The notes under the pieces were generated by a model that was not told the DNA's origin, did no database searches, and saw only the letters and a list, made by a program, of their open reading frames with translations. The position numbers were made by a program, and so were the translations under genes. Below are positions 13,241 to 20,710 of a DNA stretch of 23,646 nt, in pieces. Source of the stretch: a virus; IMG/VR virus record IMGVR_UViG_3300046809_000429, positions 1-23,646 of that record; one strand, given 5' to 3'. How positions within the stretch are numbered: the first letter of the stretch is position 1; the number at the start of each line of letters is the position of its first letter.

Positions 13241-13290
13241 AAAATTTCAAATCACAAATTTTCAATGCTCAATGCTCAATGCTCAATGCC
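13241..13290 (-). repeat. ATTGAGC 7-bp-period repeat with AAATTTGTGATTTG tail
   Basis: Four ATTGAGC units followed by GAAAATTTGTGATTTGAAA occupy the gap between two genes and contain the last codons and TGA stop of the glycosyltransferase-like gene. Confidence 0.88.
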
Positions 13291-14375
13291 TTCGGCACCA
13301 GCAACCCGTTCAGCACCTGCCACCGGATCCCGTTCACCCGCTCGATCATCAAATTGTCCTCGATATACGCCCGGCTCAGCAGGTAACGCGGATGCCGGTG
13401 GCCCTTCTCCCAACTCTGATGCGCCATGCCCAGGCACTCCCGCAGGATCTGTCCGAATTGTTCCGGCCCGCGGTAGGTCATCACCCCCGGCAAATTCCAC
13501 TCCGGCCAATCCGGCGCGATCACCGCCGCCCCCGCGCACGTCGCCTCGATCCACGCCAGGTTGCTCTTGCACCGGTTGAATGGATTGTCCTGCAGCGGCA
13601 CAATGTGCACGTAGGGCGCGAACAGCGAGAGCATCATGGGAAAACTCACCGGCCCGCTGGGCGGGCTCTCCTCCAGGTGCTTCACACGCTCGATCACCCG
13701 GTAAGGTGTCCCGCCGGAAAAATGCCAGCGCCAATCCTTAAATCCCGGGTCATGCGAAATTTTCGCGATCTCCTCCAGCACCGTCCCCACGTCCTCGTCA
13801 TGCGTCGCGCTGCCCCGCCAGCTCACCACCTTTTGCACCGGCAACTCATCGTAAAATTTCGAGACGCACGCATTGGGCACCACGTAAACCTTCTTCTCCT
13901 TGATCTCCCCGCGCAGGTTGCACCCGCGCATCCACGCCCTCACCCGGTTGGCCAGCTCCTCCGTCGCCACCGTGATCGCGTCCGCGTAAAACGCCAGCTG
14001 TCCCAGCATGCGCGGCAGCTCCGTGAAATTCGCGTACTGCTCGAAATGCGGGTTGCTGCGCGGGATGCAGGTCACGTCATCGTCCCACTCGATCCACACC
14101 TTCACCCCCATCTGCTTGGCGATCTTCACAAACGTCAGGTGATTCGGGTGGCAGGGCCTCTGCAAAAACACCGCGTGACAATCCGAGAGAAAATCCCAGT
14201 TGAGCTTCCACCCCTTGCCGTCATCGGTCGGCTCGGCCCGCTTGAGCGTCAGCCTCGGGTCTTCCCGCGCCATCCGCCCCAGCGGCCCGTACGCGCGATG
14301 CCACGAGGTCCCGTCCATCGGATGCGGCACAGAACAAGCCAGCCGCACATGGCTCAATAAAGGGTCCAGCAACAT
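13269..14375 (-). CDS. Glycosyltransferase-like protein, GT4/GT-B type (368 aa)
   Basis: The fold pattern is two Rossmann-like halves. The N-terminal half has HAVFLQRPCHPNHL and VKVWIEWDDD at about 67-100. A linker follows with VYVVPNACV at 163-171. The C-terminal half carries VVSWRGSATHDEDV and the family-type segment PFNRCKSNLAWIEATCAGAAV at 265-285, with Glu277 in the position of the nucleotide-sugar-binding glutamate. The expected role is transfer of a sugar from an activated donor, perhaps to capsid, spike or host envelope glycans. The ATG at 14375 abuts the TGA of the 65-aa gene with AGGAAAC upstream. The last residues (ALSIEH) and stop come from a repeat. The acceptor is unknown. Confidence 0.72.
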   Translation of the reverse strand: MLLDPLLSHVRLACSVPHPMDGTSWHRAYGPLGRMAREDPRLTLKRAEPTDDGKGWKLNWDFLSDCHAVFLQRPCHPNHLTFVKIAKQMGVKVWIEWDDDVTCIPRSNPHFEQYANFTELPRMLGQLAFYADAITVATEELANRVRAWMRGCNLRGEIKEKKVYVVPNACVSKFYDELPVQKVVSWRGSATHDEDVGTVLEEIAKISHDPGFKDWRWHFSGGTPYRVIERVKHLEESPPSGPVSFPMMLSLFAPYVHIVPLQDNPFNRCKSNLAWIEATCAGAAVIAPDWPEWNLPGVMTYRGPEQFGQILRECLGMAHQSWEKGHRHPRYLLSRAYIEDNLMIERVNGIRWQVLNGLLVPKALSIEH

Positions 14376-14573
14376 TCAGTTTGTTTCCTGGTTGCTGAGC
14401 AACGCCAAGTCCGCGCCGGACGCTTGCGCCATTTCCTTTGTGTGCTCCGAAAAGATCTTCTTCAACGCCCGCCAGGCCAGGATCTCTTTGCGCGTCACCC
14501 CCGCCCTTATCGGCACAAAGCGAATGTCCACGTTGCCATTGGGCTGCTCGGAGATTGTGAGGGAAATTTTCAT
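14376..14573 (-). CDS. Hypothetical protein (65 aa)
   Basis: I chose the ATG at 14573 (MKISLTISEQPNGNVDIRF), because upstream in-frame codons are pure repeat. The product is a short beta-hairpin followed by a helix (GVTRKEILAWRALKKIFSEH) and a polar tail. The repeat ends CGCAAAGCT right before the start; no other ribosome binding site is seen. Its stop abuts the glycosyltransferase start. Function unknown. Confidence 0.6.
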   Translation of the reverse strand: MKISLTISEQPNGNVDIRFVPIRAGVTRKEILAWRALKKIFSEHTKEMAQASGADLALLSNQETN

Positions 14574-14575
14574 AG

Positions 14576-14618
14576 CTTTGCGTTCTCTGCCATTTGCCAT
14601 TTGCCATTTGCCATTTGC
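14576..14618 (-). repeat. Composite repeat: GGCAAAT units fused to the 9-bp-period unit
   Basis: Four GGCAAAT-type units run directly into GCAGAGAACGCAAAG in the gap between portal and 65-aa genes. It is a fusion of two otherwise separate families. Confidence 0.88.
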
Positions 14619-16739
14619 TTACGTCGGCGTCCCCGGCTTCACCCCCAGCCGGCCAATCAACTTGTTATCCTGCTGCGCCACGTTCTGCTGCAGGTTCGCC
14701 AGGTATTTGTCCAGCTTCCCACGCTTGTCCTTGTTCAGGTCCGGGCTTTGCGGGTGGAGCTGCTTCACATAATCCGGGTTGCTCAGCACGATCTGCTTGG
14801 CAAAATCCATCTTCATTTTTGCCGCCGGATCGTTCTCCACATACAGCCCTTCGTTGCCGGCCATGATCGCGGAGATCTCGTCGCGCACGTCCTTGTAGGT
14901 CTTCTGCCGGGCGCCCGTCTGGTCCAGCGTCAGCTCTTCGGCCAGCGTCGGCTCCAGGTAAGCCAGCGCAAACTGCACCAGCTTCGAGCGGTCTATCACC
15001 CCGGCCGAATCCGCCGGTAACACCAGCTCGCCGATGTTCTTGAGCAGGCTCTCCACCCACGCCGGATCCATGGCTCGGGTATCAAACCAGAGCAGGAGCC
15101 GCTGCCTGGCGACGTCCATGGCCTGCAGCAATGGAGGCCTGCCCAAAAGTTCCGTCATCTCCTGGCCCATGTTCTGGTAGGCCAAACATGCCAGTTGCCA
15201 AAAAGCGATCCCCCACCCTTCCAGCCACCGGCTGGCGATCCGCTGCTGCCTCGGCTGCCAGCGGCTCGGCGGCATGTCCGCCCGCGCCACCCCGTAATAG
15301 TCCTCCTTCTCCCGCCGCACATCCTCCAGCAGCTTGAAAGCGATCTCCGGCTTGCCCGGCGGCGGCGGGAACCAGGCCCACTCGCTGCCCCCCACGTTGT
15401 TGATGATCCCCATCGGGCCAAGCTCCGGCGGCAGCCGGCTCGCCTGGGTCCCTCGTTTCTGCAGCGGCGGGGTCACGCTCATTTGCGAATACACAAACGT
15501 CGCGTCCCGCTGCTGCTTCATTTCCATCTGCGTCGTGCTCACCACGTCCGGCACGCCCCGCGAGTCGGCAGGCCTGCGCCCCGTCACTTCGTTCTGGATG
15601 ATCACAAACGGGTATTGCCCGTGCGGCAGGTCGCACAGCTCATGCCGGCCGTAAAGCGCCCGCGCCACCGGGATGCTCCGCAAGTGCGGGCTGATCACCG
15701 TGCAATAAATCCCGGGCACGCCATCGTCATCCACGCTCTTGGCGTAGGCGTACACCGTTTCTATCAGTTGAAAATTTTCATCCACCGCGTGCTCCGTGCT
15801 CGTCCCGTTCTCCATCGCCAGGCCCTTGGTCCCCAGGATCGCCGTGAGGAAGTCCTCGCTCCATTCCTCCTCCGCCGCCCGCGTCCGCACCTGGTGCTCG
15901 CTCAAAAACTGCCGGTGAAACATCGCCCGCGCCTCTTCCGGGTTGGCCGTGCTCTCGATCGGCATGATGAAATCCATCCACGGCACCAGCACCCGCACCT
16001 CCGGGCAGCCGTAACCCTTGTCCGGCGTCGGAAACTCCGCCTCCTCATTTTCGCGCAGCTCCTCGATCACTTTGCGCGCCCGCCCCGCCTTCAAATTCGG
16101 GAACAACGCCCGCAACAACTCCGCCACTTCATCGGTTTGCGTCGGGTCCTTGATCATTCCCGGCAATTTCTCCAGCAAACTGTCCGGCGGCGCCTGGCGC
16201 GATATTTGCAGTATGCTGTCTAGCGTCAGCTTCTGCAGGCGCATCTGCCGCTTCTGCCGCCAGTTCACATACAGCACCACCCAGCCGATCGTGTGCCGCA
16301 CCTGGCTGGCGAATTCCACATCGTTGATCAGGTTGGCCCGCATCGGGCCGTGGATCATCCACGAGTTCACCGCCCGCAATTCCCCGCTCTGCGCCAGGGT
16401 CAGCTTCGAGGCGCTCGCCGGGGCGATCTTCATCCGCGCATTCCAGAAACTCATCCAGTCGCGGTCCAGCAGATCCTGGATGATTGAGTCCGCCAGGTTC
16501 ACCCGCGTATCCGGCGCCCGGTCATACGGCATCGCCCGCTCGCCCTCGCGCAAAAGCTCCTGGTGCTTCAGCCCGTCGGTGGATTGCCCGGCCCACCTGG
16601 TGTAACGCACGTCCTCCGCGTTGGCTATCCGCGTCGTCGCATCCGGGTCCTGGTTCCACGCGTATTCATACTCCTGCTGCAACGCGTCCAAATCCGGCTC
16701 AGCGCCGGCCACTGCCAAAGCATCCGCATCCGTCATCAT
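14619..16739 (-). CDS. Portal protein (706 aa)
   Basis: The length and the N-terminal pattern (DVRYTRWAGQSTDGLKHQEL at about 43-62) match large portal proteins that carry a WxGQSxDGxKH motif. A long helical stem and clip region follow (KLTLAQSGELRAVNSWMIHGP; NWRQKRQMRLQKLTL). The central part holds PWMDFIMPIEST and a C-terminal helical barrel segment. The protein forms the DNA-entry ring of the head and binds the terminase. The start is ATG at 16739 with AAGAAAGGAAAA upstream (a second ATG follows immediately), and this ribosome binding site sits in the last codons of the 67-aa gene. The protein ends at a repeat. Confidence 0.88.
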   Translation of the reverse strand: MMTDADALAVAGAEPDLDALQQEYEYAWNQDPDATTRIANAEDVRYTRWAGQSTDGLKHQELLREGERAMPYDRAPDTRVNLADSIIQDLLDRDWMSFWNARMKIAPASASKLTLAQSGELRAVNSWMIHGPMRANLINDVEFASQVRHTIGWVVLYVNWRQKRQMRLQKLTLDSILQISRQAPPDSLLEKLPGMIKDPTQTDEVAELLRALFPNLKAGRARKVIEELRENEEAEFPTPDKGYGCPEVRVLVPWMDFIMPIESTANPEEARAMFHRQFLSEHQVRTRAAEEEWSEDFLTAILGTKGLAMENGTSTEHAVDENFQLIETVYAYAKSVDDDGVPGIYCTVISPHLRSIPVARALYGRHELCDLPHGQYPFVIIQNEVTGRRPADSRGVPDVVSTTQMEMKQQRDATFVYSQMSVTPPLQKRGTQASRLPPELGPMGIINNVGGSEWAWFPPPPGKPEIAFKLLEDVRREKEDYYGVARADMPPSRWQPRQQRIASRWLEGWGIAFWQLACLAYQNMGQEMTELLGRPPLLQAMDVARQRLLLWFDTRAMDPAWVESLLKNIGELVLPADSAGVIDRSKLVQFALAYLEPTLAEELTLDQTGARQKTYKDVRDEISAIMAGNEGLYVENDPAAKMKMDFAKQIVLSNPDYVKQLHPQSPDLNKDKRGKLDKYLANLQQNVAQQDNKLIGRLGVKPGTPT

Positions 16740-16741
16740 AA

Positions 16742-16945
16742 TTATTTTCCTTTCTTGCCTCTGCGTTCTCTGCGTTCTTTGCGGTTAAAATTCATTGATT
16801 CGTCCACCTTCTTCACCAAAAGTTTGGCCAGGTCCATCGCCTGCGCCGGCGGCAACATGATCCGCCCCCTGCCCAATGGCAGCGTCACCACCACCACGCC
16901 ACTGTCCAGGCTCACAATCAGGTCCCCGTCAATGATGTCGTTCAC
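16742..16945 (-). CDS. Small protein with repeat-coded C-terminus (67 aa)
   Basis: The GTG start at 16945 lies inside the previous gene, with a 17-base overlap. Residues 1-50 (DLIVSLDSGVVVVTLPLGRGR and QAMDLAKLLVKKVDES) are a beta-hairpin plus helix. The last 16 residues (NFNRKERRERRGKKGK) are encoded by a 9-bp-period repeat plus the ribosome binding site of the portal gene. The fold outline resembles the core of the 87-aa protein at 12648. The repeat appears to have been added downstream and replaced the original stop. Confidence 0.6.
   Translation of the reverse strand: MNDIIDGDLIVSLDSGVVVVTLPLGRGRIMLPPAQAMDLAKLLVKKVDESMNFNRKERRERRGKKGK
16758..16793 (-). repeat. 9-bp-period repeat before the portal gene
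   Basis: GAATTTTAACCGCAAAGAACGC and one further unit (CAGAGAACGC), then CAGAGGC. It is translated as part of the 67-aa protein. Confidence 0.92.
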
Positions 16946-17159
16946 AAGCCCTCCCCTCGTCGCGCAGTCGTTTGTGGTACGCCTTCATCTCCGCCTTATT
17001 GCGCCATGGCTTGCGCTCCTGGCTCAGCACACTCCCGTTGCGCTGCACCAGGTACGCGTCCCCGCTTTGAAAGTTGAAGGTCTTGCCCACCGCCAGATCT
17101 CCGGTCGTCCTCGCGGTCAGCTTGTGCATCACCTGCACGATTCGTCTTTGCTTGCTCAC
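16929..17159 (-). CDS. Hypothetical basic protein (76 aa)
   Basis: The GTG at 17159 overlaps the ACP stop as GTGA, so I prefer it to a longer upstream form. The chain is basic with MHKLTARTTGDLAVGKTFNF, a YLVQRNGSVLSQERKPW segment and a final helix NKAEMKAYHKRLRDEG. This suggests a small nucleic-acid-binding or structural protein, but I do not recognise it. It is translated with its acyl-carrier neighbour. Confidence 0.58.
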   Translation of the reverse strand: MSKQRRIVQVMHKLTARTTGDLAVGKTFNFQSGDAYLVQRNGSVLSQERKPWRNKAEMKAYHKRLRDEGRACERHH

Positions 17160-17422
17160 AAATTCGCCTTCTGTTTCGCCACCAGCAGCCACACCACCCT
17201 GGCCAGGTCGCCCACCGTCTCGACGTCCTCGGTCAGTTCCTCCGGTATGTCTATCCCGTGCTCCTCCTCCAGCTCCATCAGCAGCTCCAGAACATCCATC
17301 GAGTCCAGCCCCAGGTCCTCCTCCAGCCGCAACGCTTGCGGATCCACGCTCCCCACCAGCGCCTTATGCCCATCCTCCCGCAATCGCTGGAGCACGCTCT
17401 CCAAAATCAGGTCTTCACTCAT
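17156..17422 (-). CDS. Acyl carrier protein (88 aa)
   Basis: Residues 31-43 ([13 protein letters not shown]) contain the DS-M/L motif of acyl carrier proteins with Ser41 as the site for the 4'-phosphopantetheine arm. The four-helix outline, acidic helix II ([16 protein letters not shown]) and C-terminal helix fit the family, with a normal length. Such proteins carry acyl chains for fatty-acid or related synthesis, or partner with acyltransferases. The start overlaps the stop of the Gp37/Gp68 gene by 8 bases and the next gene starts at its stop (GTGA). No acyltransferase, ketosynthase or phosphopantetheinyl transferase is seen in the window, so it must use host enzymes. A carrier protein between terminase and portal genes is unusual. 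Confidence 0.85.
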   Translation of the reverse strand: MSEDLILESVLQRLREDGHKALVGSVDPQALRLEEDLGLDSMDVLELLMELEEEHGIDIPEELTEDVETVGDLARVVWLLVAKQKANL

Positions 17423-18374
17423 GGGCCGCTCCTCTGCTTGTAATCGGAAACTGTCTTACACGCAAGCTCTCAATCCACTCCGCCGGATCTCCCCCTTTTC
17501 GGTGTTTATGTTTGCGCCGGTACCGCTCCGGGTCCCCCGCAAACGGATCCGTCCAAATCGAGTTGCCGCCCAGTTGCTTCACAAAGCACGGCACCTTTTG
17601 GGTCTGCGACCAAAACACCAGCTCCGAAATCCAGTTCTGCACGCACGGCCGCGCATGCGGGCCGCTCTCCCCGCCCACGATCATCCAGTCAATCGGGAAA
17701 TGTTCAAACGGCAATTTGGGTTTGATGTCCACCCGCCCCAGCAGCGGCTCGCACGAGAGAAACCGCACCATCGCCGGGATCTGTTGCAGGATCGGGATCC
17801 GGTAATCCGCCATCGCCTGGTTCTCCACCGATGCCCCAATCCATAGGTTCACCGGCGGCTCCCGATGGATCACCCACTGCTCCGCCATGCCCGCATAGTC
17901 TCTAATCTGCTCCCTATTGAATCTAGTCAGCGTGCCGTCGTACGAATCATTGAGCGGGTTCTTCCAGTCTCCACGTTGCTCCGCTATCACCAGCAGCTCC
18001 TTCACCACCTCCGTCATTCGCGCCGCCCACAAAGCCGGCCTCTTCGTCAGCAGCAGCCAGTTCACGTGCCGCGTCACCATCATCAGGCACCAGAATCGCG
18101 CCAGCCAGATCGCAGGCACATCCGGGTCCAGCCAATCCATCAGGCTCGGGAACACCCGCGGCTTTGGCTTGTTCCGGTCATAAGAGCTTTTCCGGTCCCA
18201 CCGATAAGGCGGGTTCCAGTCCTTGGTCAGCCGCCGCTCCCCGCCCCATTCCACCCCCAGCCGTTTGGCCATCGCTTCCGCGTAACAAAACTGGCACCCG
18301 GTGCTCACCTTCGTGCACCCAATCCACGGGTTCCACGTATGATCCGCCCACTCAATCTTAGTCACTTGGCTCAT
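17415..18374 (-). CDS. Phage Gp37/Gp68 family protein (DUF5131-like, 319 aa)
   Basis: The start ([20 protein letters not shown]) with Cys20, Cys27 and Cys30 in [15 protein letters not shown] is the hallmark of the Gp37/Gp68 family found in phages and prophages. The following [15 protein letters not shown] and FLSCEPLLG, the VGGESGP segment and the terminal CFVKQLGG are the usual conserved blocks. The CX6CX2C cluster resembles an iron-sulfur site of radical-SAM type, although as far as I know the function is not established. The ATG at 18374 follows AAAGGGAATTACTACT, a repeat end merged with a good ribosome binding site. It overlaps the ACP gene, which hints at joint use. Confidence 0.88.
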   Translation of the reverse strand: MSQVTKIEWADHTWNPWIGCTKVSTGCQFCYAEAMAKRLGVEWGGERRLTKDWNPPYRWDRKSSYDRNKPKPRVFPSLMDWLDPDVPAIWLARFWCLMMVTRHVNWLLLTKRPALWAARMTEVVKELLVIAEQRGDWKNPLNDSYDGTLTRFNREQIRDYAGMAEQWVIHREPPVNLWIGASVENQAMADYRIPILQQIPAMVRFLSCEPLLGRVDIKPKLPFEHFPIDWMIVGGESGPHARPCVQNWISELVFWSQTQKVPCFVKQLGGNSIWTDPFAGDPERYRRKHKHRKGGDPAEWIESLRVRQFPITSRGAAHE

Positions 18375-18386
18375 AGTAGTAATTCC

Positions 18387-18419
18387 CTTTGCGACTTTTG
18401 CGCCTTTTCGCGGCTAATC
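18387..18419 (-). repeat. Diverged 9-bp-period repeat
   Basis: The variant GCCGCGAAAAGGCGC, then AAAAGTCGCAAAG, ends in AAAGGGA, the ribosome binding site of the Gp37/Gp68 gene. Confidence 0.8.
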
Positions 18420-18426
18420 AGGTTCA

Positions 18427-18636
18427 TCATTTATTTTCCCCGTTCAAAATCTCCATCACCTGGCTGCGCTCGTACCACGGCCAGCCCCGCTCCGTCACCT
18501 GGTGCGTCCGCAGCACCCCCGCCTTCCTCAGCTTCGCCACATACTGCGCGTTCCACCCCGTCAACTCCCGCACCTCCGGCCCCCGAATCCAGCAGTGACA
18601 ATCCGGCCCGTGTCTCCGACTCAGCGGCCGCTTCAT
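18427..18636 (-). CDS. Small helix-turn-helix protein (69 aa)
   Basis: Residues 19-66 form a MerR/excisionase-like winged helix: PEVRELTGWNAQYVAKLRKA is helix-turn-helix, and GVLRT, GWPWYERSQVMEIL is the wing and following helix. The N-terminus has two closely spaced cysteines and histidine (HGPDCHC). The ATG at 18636 follows the TTGAAAATTTG repeat. The position directly after the large terminase suggests a small terminase subunit or a regulator. Neither can be separated here. I discarded the TTG at 18657 because it lies in the repeat. Confidence 0.65.
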   Translation of the reverse strand: MKRPLSRRHGPDCHCWIRGPEVRELTGWNAQYVAKLRKAGVLRTHQVTERGWPWYERSQVMEILNGENK

Positions 18637-18674
18637 TTTCAAATCACAAATTTTCAATTCTCAATTCCCAATCC
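18637..18674 (-). repeat. TTGAGAATTGAAAATTTGTG repeat
   Basis: TTGAGAATTGAAAATTTG and following bases fill the gap between the terminase stop and the helix-turn-helix start. It shares the AAAATTTGTGATTTG part with 13241-13290. Confidence 0.85.
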
Positions 18675-20470
18675 TACCATCCTCTCCCACCAACAACCTC
18701 CGGTATCTCCGGGTCCACATAGTAAAGCGGTTGCCCAAACAAATAGCGCAGCGTGTCCACTGGGTCTTTCCACGGGCTGGTCCGCGCCTGGTCCAGGCTC
18801 CAGTTGAGCATGCACCGGATCAGGTTCTGGCAGCGCTCGCTGATGTAGAGGCGCGGCTCGTTCTCGATCGTCACCGGCTTGTCCGGGTCATACGCCAGCA
18901 AATCGTTCACGTTCTCCAGGTCCAGGTTAATCGTCTGCCGAACCATCGCCGGCCGCCAATCCATCGGCGCCCCGTGCTCGCCCGTGTTTTGCTGCTGGAA
19001 CAAATTGAACAGGCTCGTGTTCCCTTCGGCCGATGCCGCCTGCGTCGCGAACCCACGCGGATCCCCGTAGGCCGCGATCGCCTCCTGGCCGTGCTCGATC
19101 TCCCGCTGTCGGATATGTTGCTTGTACCACACCGTCCCCAGGCCCGCGTAGATCCTCTGCCCGTCCCCTATCTCCCCATCGCTGCCCACCCATTCCCCCT
19201 CCTCGTAACGCGGCGATTCATCGAACACAAACGCCCGGCCCTGCTCGTCCACCCGCGCCCACAAGATGAACATGCTCCGCGCCGTCGCCGGATCCCCGCC
19301 CCGATAATCCGTTCCCTCCGTTGGGATCTTCCCGGGCTTGATCACGTGCACCGCCGGACTGAACAACGGAAAGGCGGTACCGGAAAGTTTGTCCGCCCAC
19401 CCAAAGAGCCGCGTGCGCACCTTCCCCTTGTTGTCGTTGCGCGCCGCGTCGAACACCGCCGGCGCCCCCTTCTGCTGCTTGCTCTTGGGCAGAAAAACAT
19501 TCCAGTGCGTCCAAAGAAAAATCACGGACTGCCGCGCATTGAGCGGCTGCATCCGGTATGGCATGTGCCCCTTCGGACATCCCTTCACCTGCACCTCTCC
19601 CGGGTCAAGGACGGGTATCTTCAACTCCGGATCCGCGAATCCGTCCACCGCCTTTGCGTTCTCTGCGTTCTCTGCGGTTAAATTCTTAGTCCGCCAACGC
19701 CAATTCATCGGCAAGCTCTTGACCAATTTGGCTCCCGTCAACACCTCGTTGCACACCGCGTCAAACCCATGGATCGCCGTGAACGTCACGAAAATTTTCC
19801 CCGCCCGCTTATGCACGCGATAGCGCAGTGTGGCCAGCAGTTTGAGCGGCGCCGGTTCATCCAGCCACACCAGGTCATACTCCGGCCCCTCGAAACTGTT
19901 CGGATCATCCAGGTATTGGCGCACCGTCTTGAACCAGCATTGCGAGCGGTTTGGCAAAACAAACGTCGCCTCCGTGAACCCGCCCGCCGGCGTGTACTTC
20001 ACCTTGGCCACTCGCTCCCGCCGCTGGGGACTCGTCAGCTCATTACGCGATTTGAGAGCGCGAGGCAGGTATTTGTAAACCGCCGGCTGCTGCAGCTGCT
20101 TGCTCGAATTCTCGTTTGTCGCCACGCACAGCACCCGCTTGTTGGAGTTGTAACACAGCGTCTCGGCCACGATCTTCCCGCCGATCTCCGTCTTGCCCGG
20201 CCCGTTGCCGCCCAGCGCATACAACTCGTCCCGGTTCTCCAGGATCGTCCGCACGTCCTTCCAAAAGGGCAGCTCGAACCCGTAGCGCAGCGGGTCCTCG
20301 TCCGACTCCCGAATCATCCGCTCCCGCGCATCCCAGTACTCGAGCACGGCCGCATCCCCGCCCGGTTGCGCCAGCCACGCATCCAGCTCCGACTCCGATA
20401 GCGCCGGCACCAACTCATCCGCCACCGGATGCGCCGTCCACTTTAATTGCGCTGTTGGCGCCGTCGTCAT
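18674..20470 (-). CDS. terL: Large terminase subunit with an in-frame repeat insert (598 aa)
   Basis: The ATPase half carries Walker A GGNGPGKT at 87-94 and a Walker B VWLDE at 201-205. The nuclease half has the acidic residues Asp393 (GGDPA), Asp470 (YGDPRG) and Asp569/Asp572 (WKDPVDTLRY), giving an RNase-H-type site. The enzyme packages DNA and cuts concatemers at the portal. Residues 263-273 (NLTAENAENAK) are encoded by a 9-bp-period repeat lying between the two domains, in frame and without damage to the motifs. The start ATG at 20470 overlaps the TGA of the 80-aa gene by 4 nt; a longer frame to 20656 is just an upstream overlap. The length is otherwise normal. Confidence 0.93.
   Translation of the reverse strand: MTTAPTAQLKWTAHPVADELVPALSESELDAWLAQPGGDAAVLEYWDARERMIRESDEDPLRYGFELPFWKDVRTILENRDELYALGGNGPGKTEIGGKIVAETLCYNSNKRVLCVATNENSSKQLQQPAVYKYLPRALKSRNELTSPQRRERVAKVKYTPAGGFTEATFVLPNRSQCWFKTVRQYLDDPNSFEGPEYDLVWLDEPAPLKLLATLRYRVHKRAGKIFVTFTAIHGFDAVCNEVLTGAKLVKSLPMNWRWRTKNLTAENAENAKAVDGFADPELKIPVLDPGEVQVKGCPKGHMPYRMQPLNARQSVIFLWTHWNVFLPKSKQQKGAPAVFDAARNDNKGKVRTRLFGWADKLSGTAFPLFSPAVHVIKPGKIPTEGTDYRGGDPATARSMFILWARVDEQGRAFVFDESPRYEEGEWVGSDGEIGDGQRIYAGLGTVWYKQHIRQREIEHGQEAIAAYGDPRGFATQAASAEGNTSLFNLFQQQNTGEHGAPMDWRPAMVRQTINLDLENVNDLLAYDPDKPVTIENEPRLYISERCQNLIRCMLNWSLDQARTSPWKDPVDTLRYLFGQPLYYVDPEIPEVVGGRGW
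19652..19684 (-). repeat. terL: 9-bp-period repeat inserted in the terminase gene
   Basis: AATTTAACCGC and two AGAGAACGC units plus AAAG, 33 bases and in frame. Confidence 0.93.
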
Positions 20471-20709
20471 TTTCTTTCTTTCCACACTAACATCGAGCAC
20501 GGCTTGACGCGCTTTCCGGAATCGAAGTTGCGGATGAACTGCCTGGCCCTGAGCGATAATACCCGGTGCTCCTCGTCGTACGTCGCACGGTCGTTGTCTA
20601 TTTTCCAGCCCAGGCCAGTTTTGCGAGTGACAGCCAAGGCAACTGGACAATGCCAAAAACTCGCCGCAAGCCCGTGATCTATGTCGTGCTGAGTAATTGT
20701 CACTTTCAA
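20467..20709 (-). CDS. Small phage protein of unknown function (80 aa)
   Basis: The pattern ITQHDIDHG, then CPVALAVTRK, then LRARQFIRNFDSGKRVKP recalls a short phage protein family of the form ITxxHIxxG...CPVALAL...FxxxFDxG, a recollection from phage genomes. The start is a TTG at 20709 with GTGAGG seven bases upstream. A GTG two codons downstream is an alternative. It overlaps the terminase start as ATGA. Function unknown. Confidence 0.68.
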   Translation of the reverse strand: MKVTITQHDIDHGLAASFWHCPVALAVTRKTGLGWKIDNDRATYDEEHRVLSLRARQFIRNFDSGKRVKPCSMLVWKERK

Positions 20710-20710
20710 C

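Noticed and set aside
13137-14360. Long plus-strand open frame (407 codons)
   Set aside because: It is antisense to the glycosyltransferase, with His/Arg/Pro bias and no domain.
16563-17846. Long plus-strand open frame (427 codons)
   Set aside because: It crosses the starts of several well-supported minus-strand genes and has low-complexity Ser/Pro/Arg composition.
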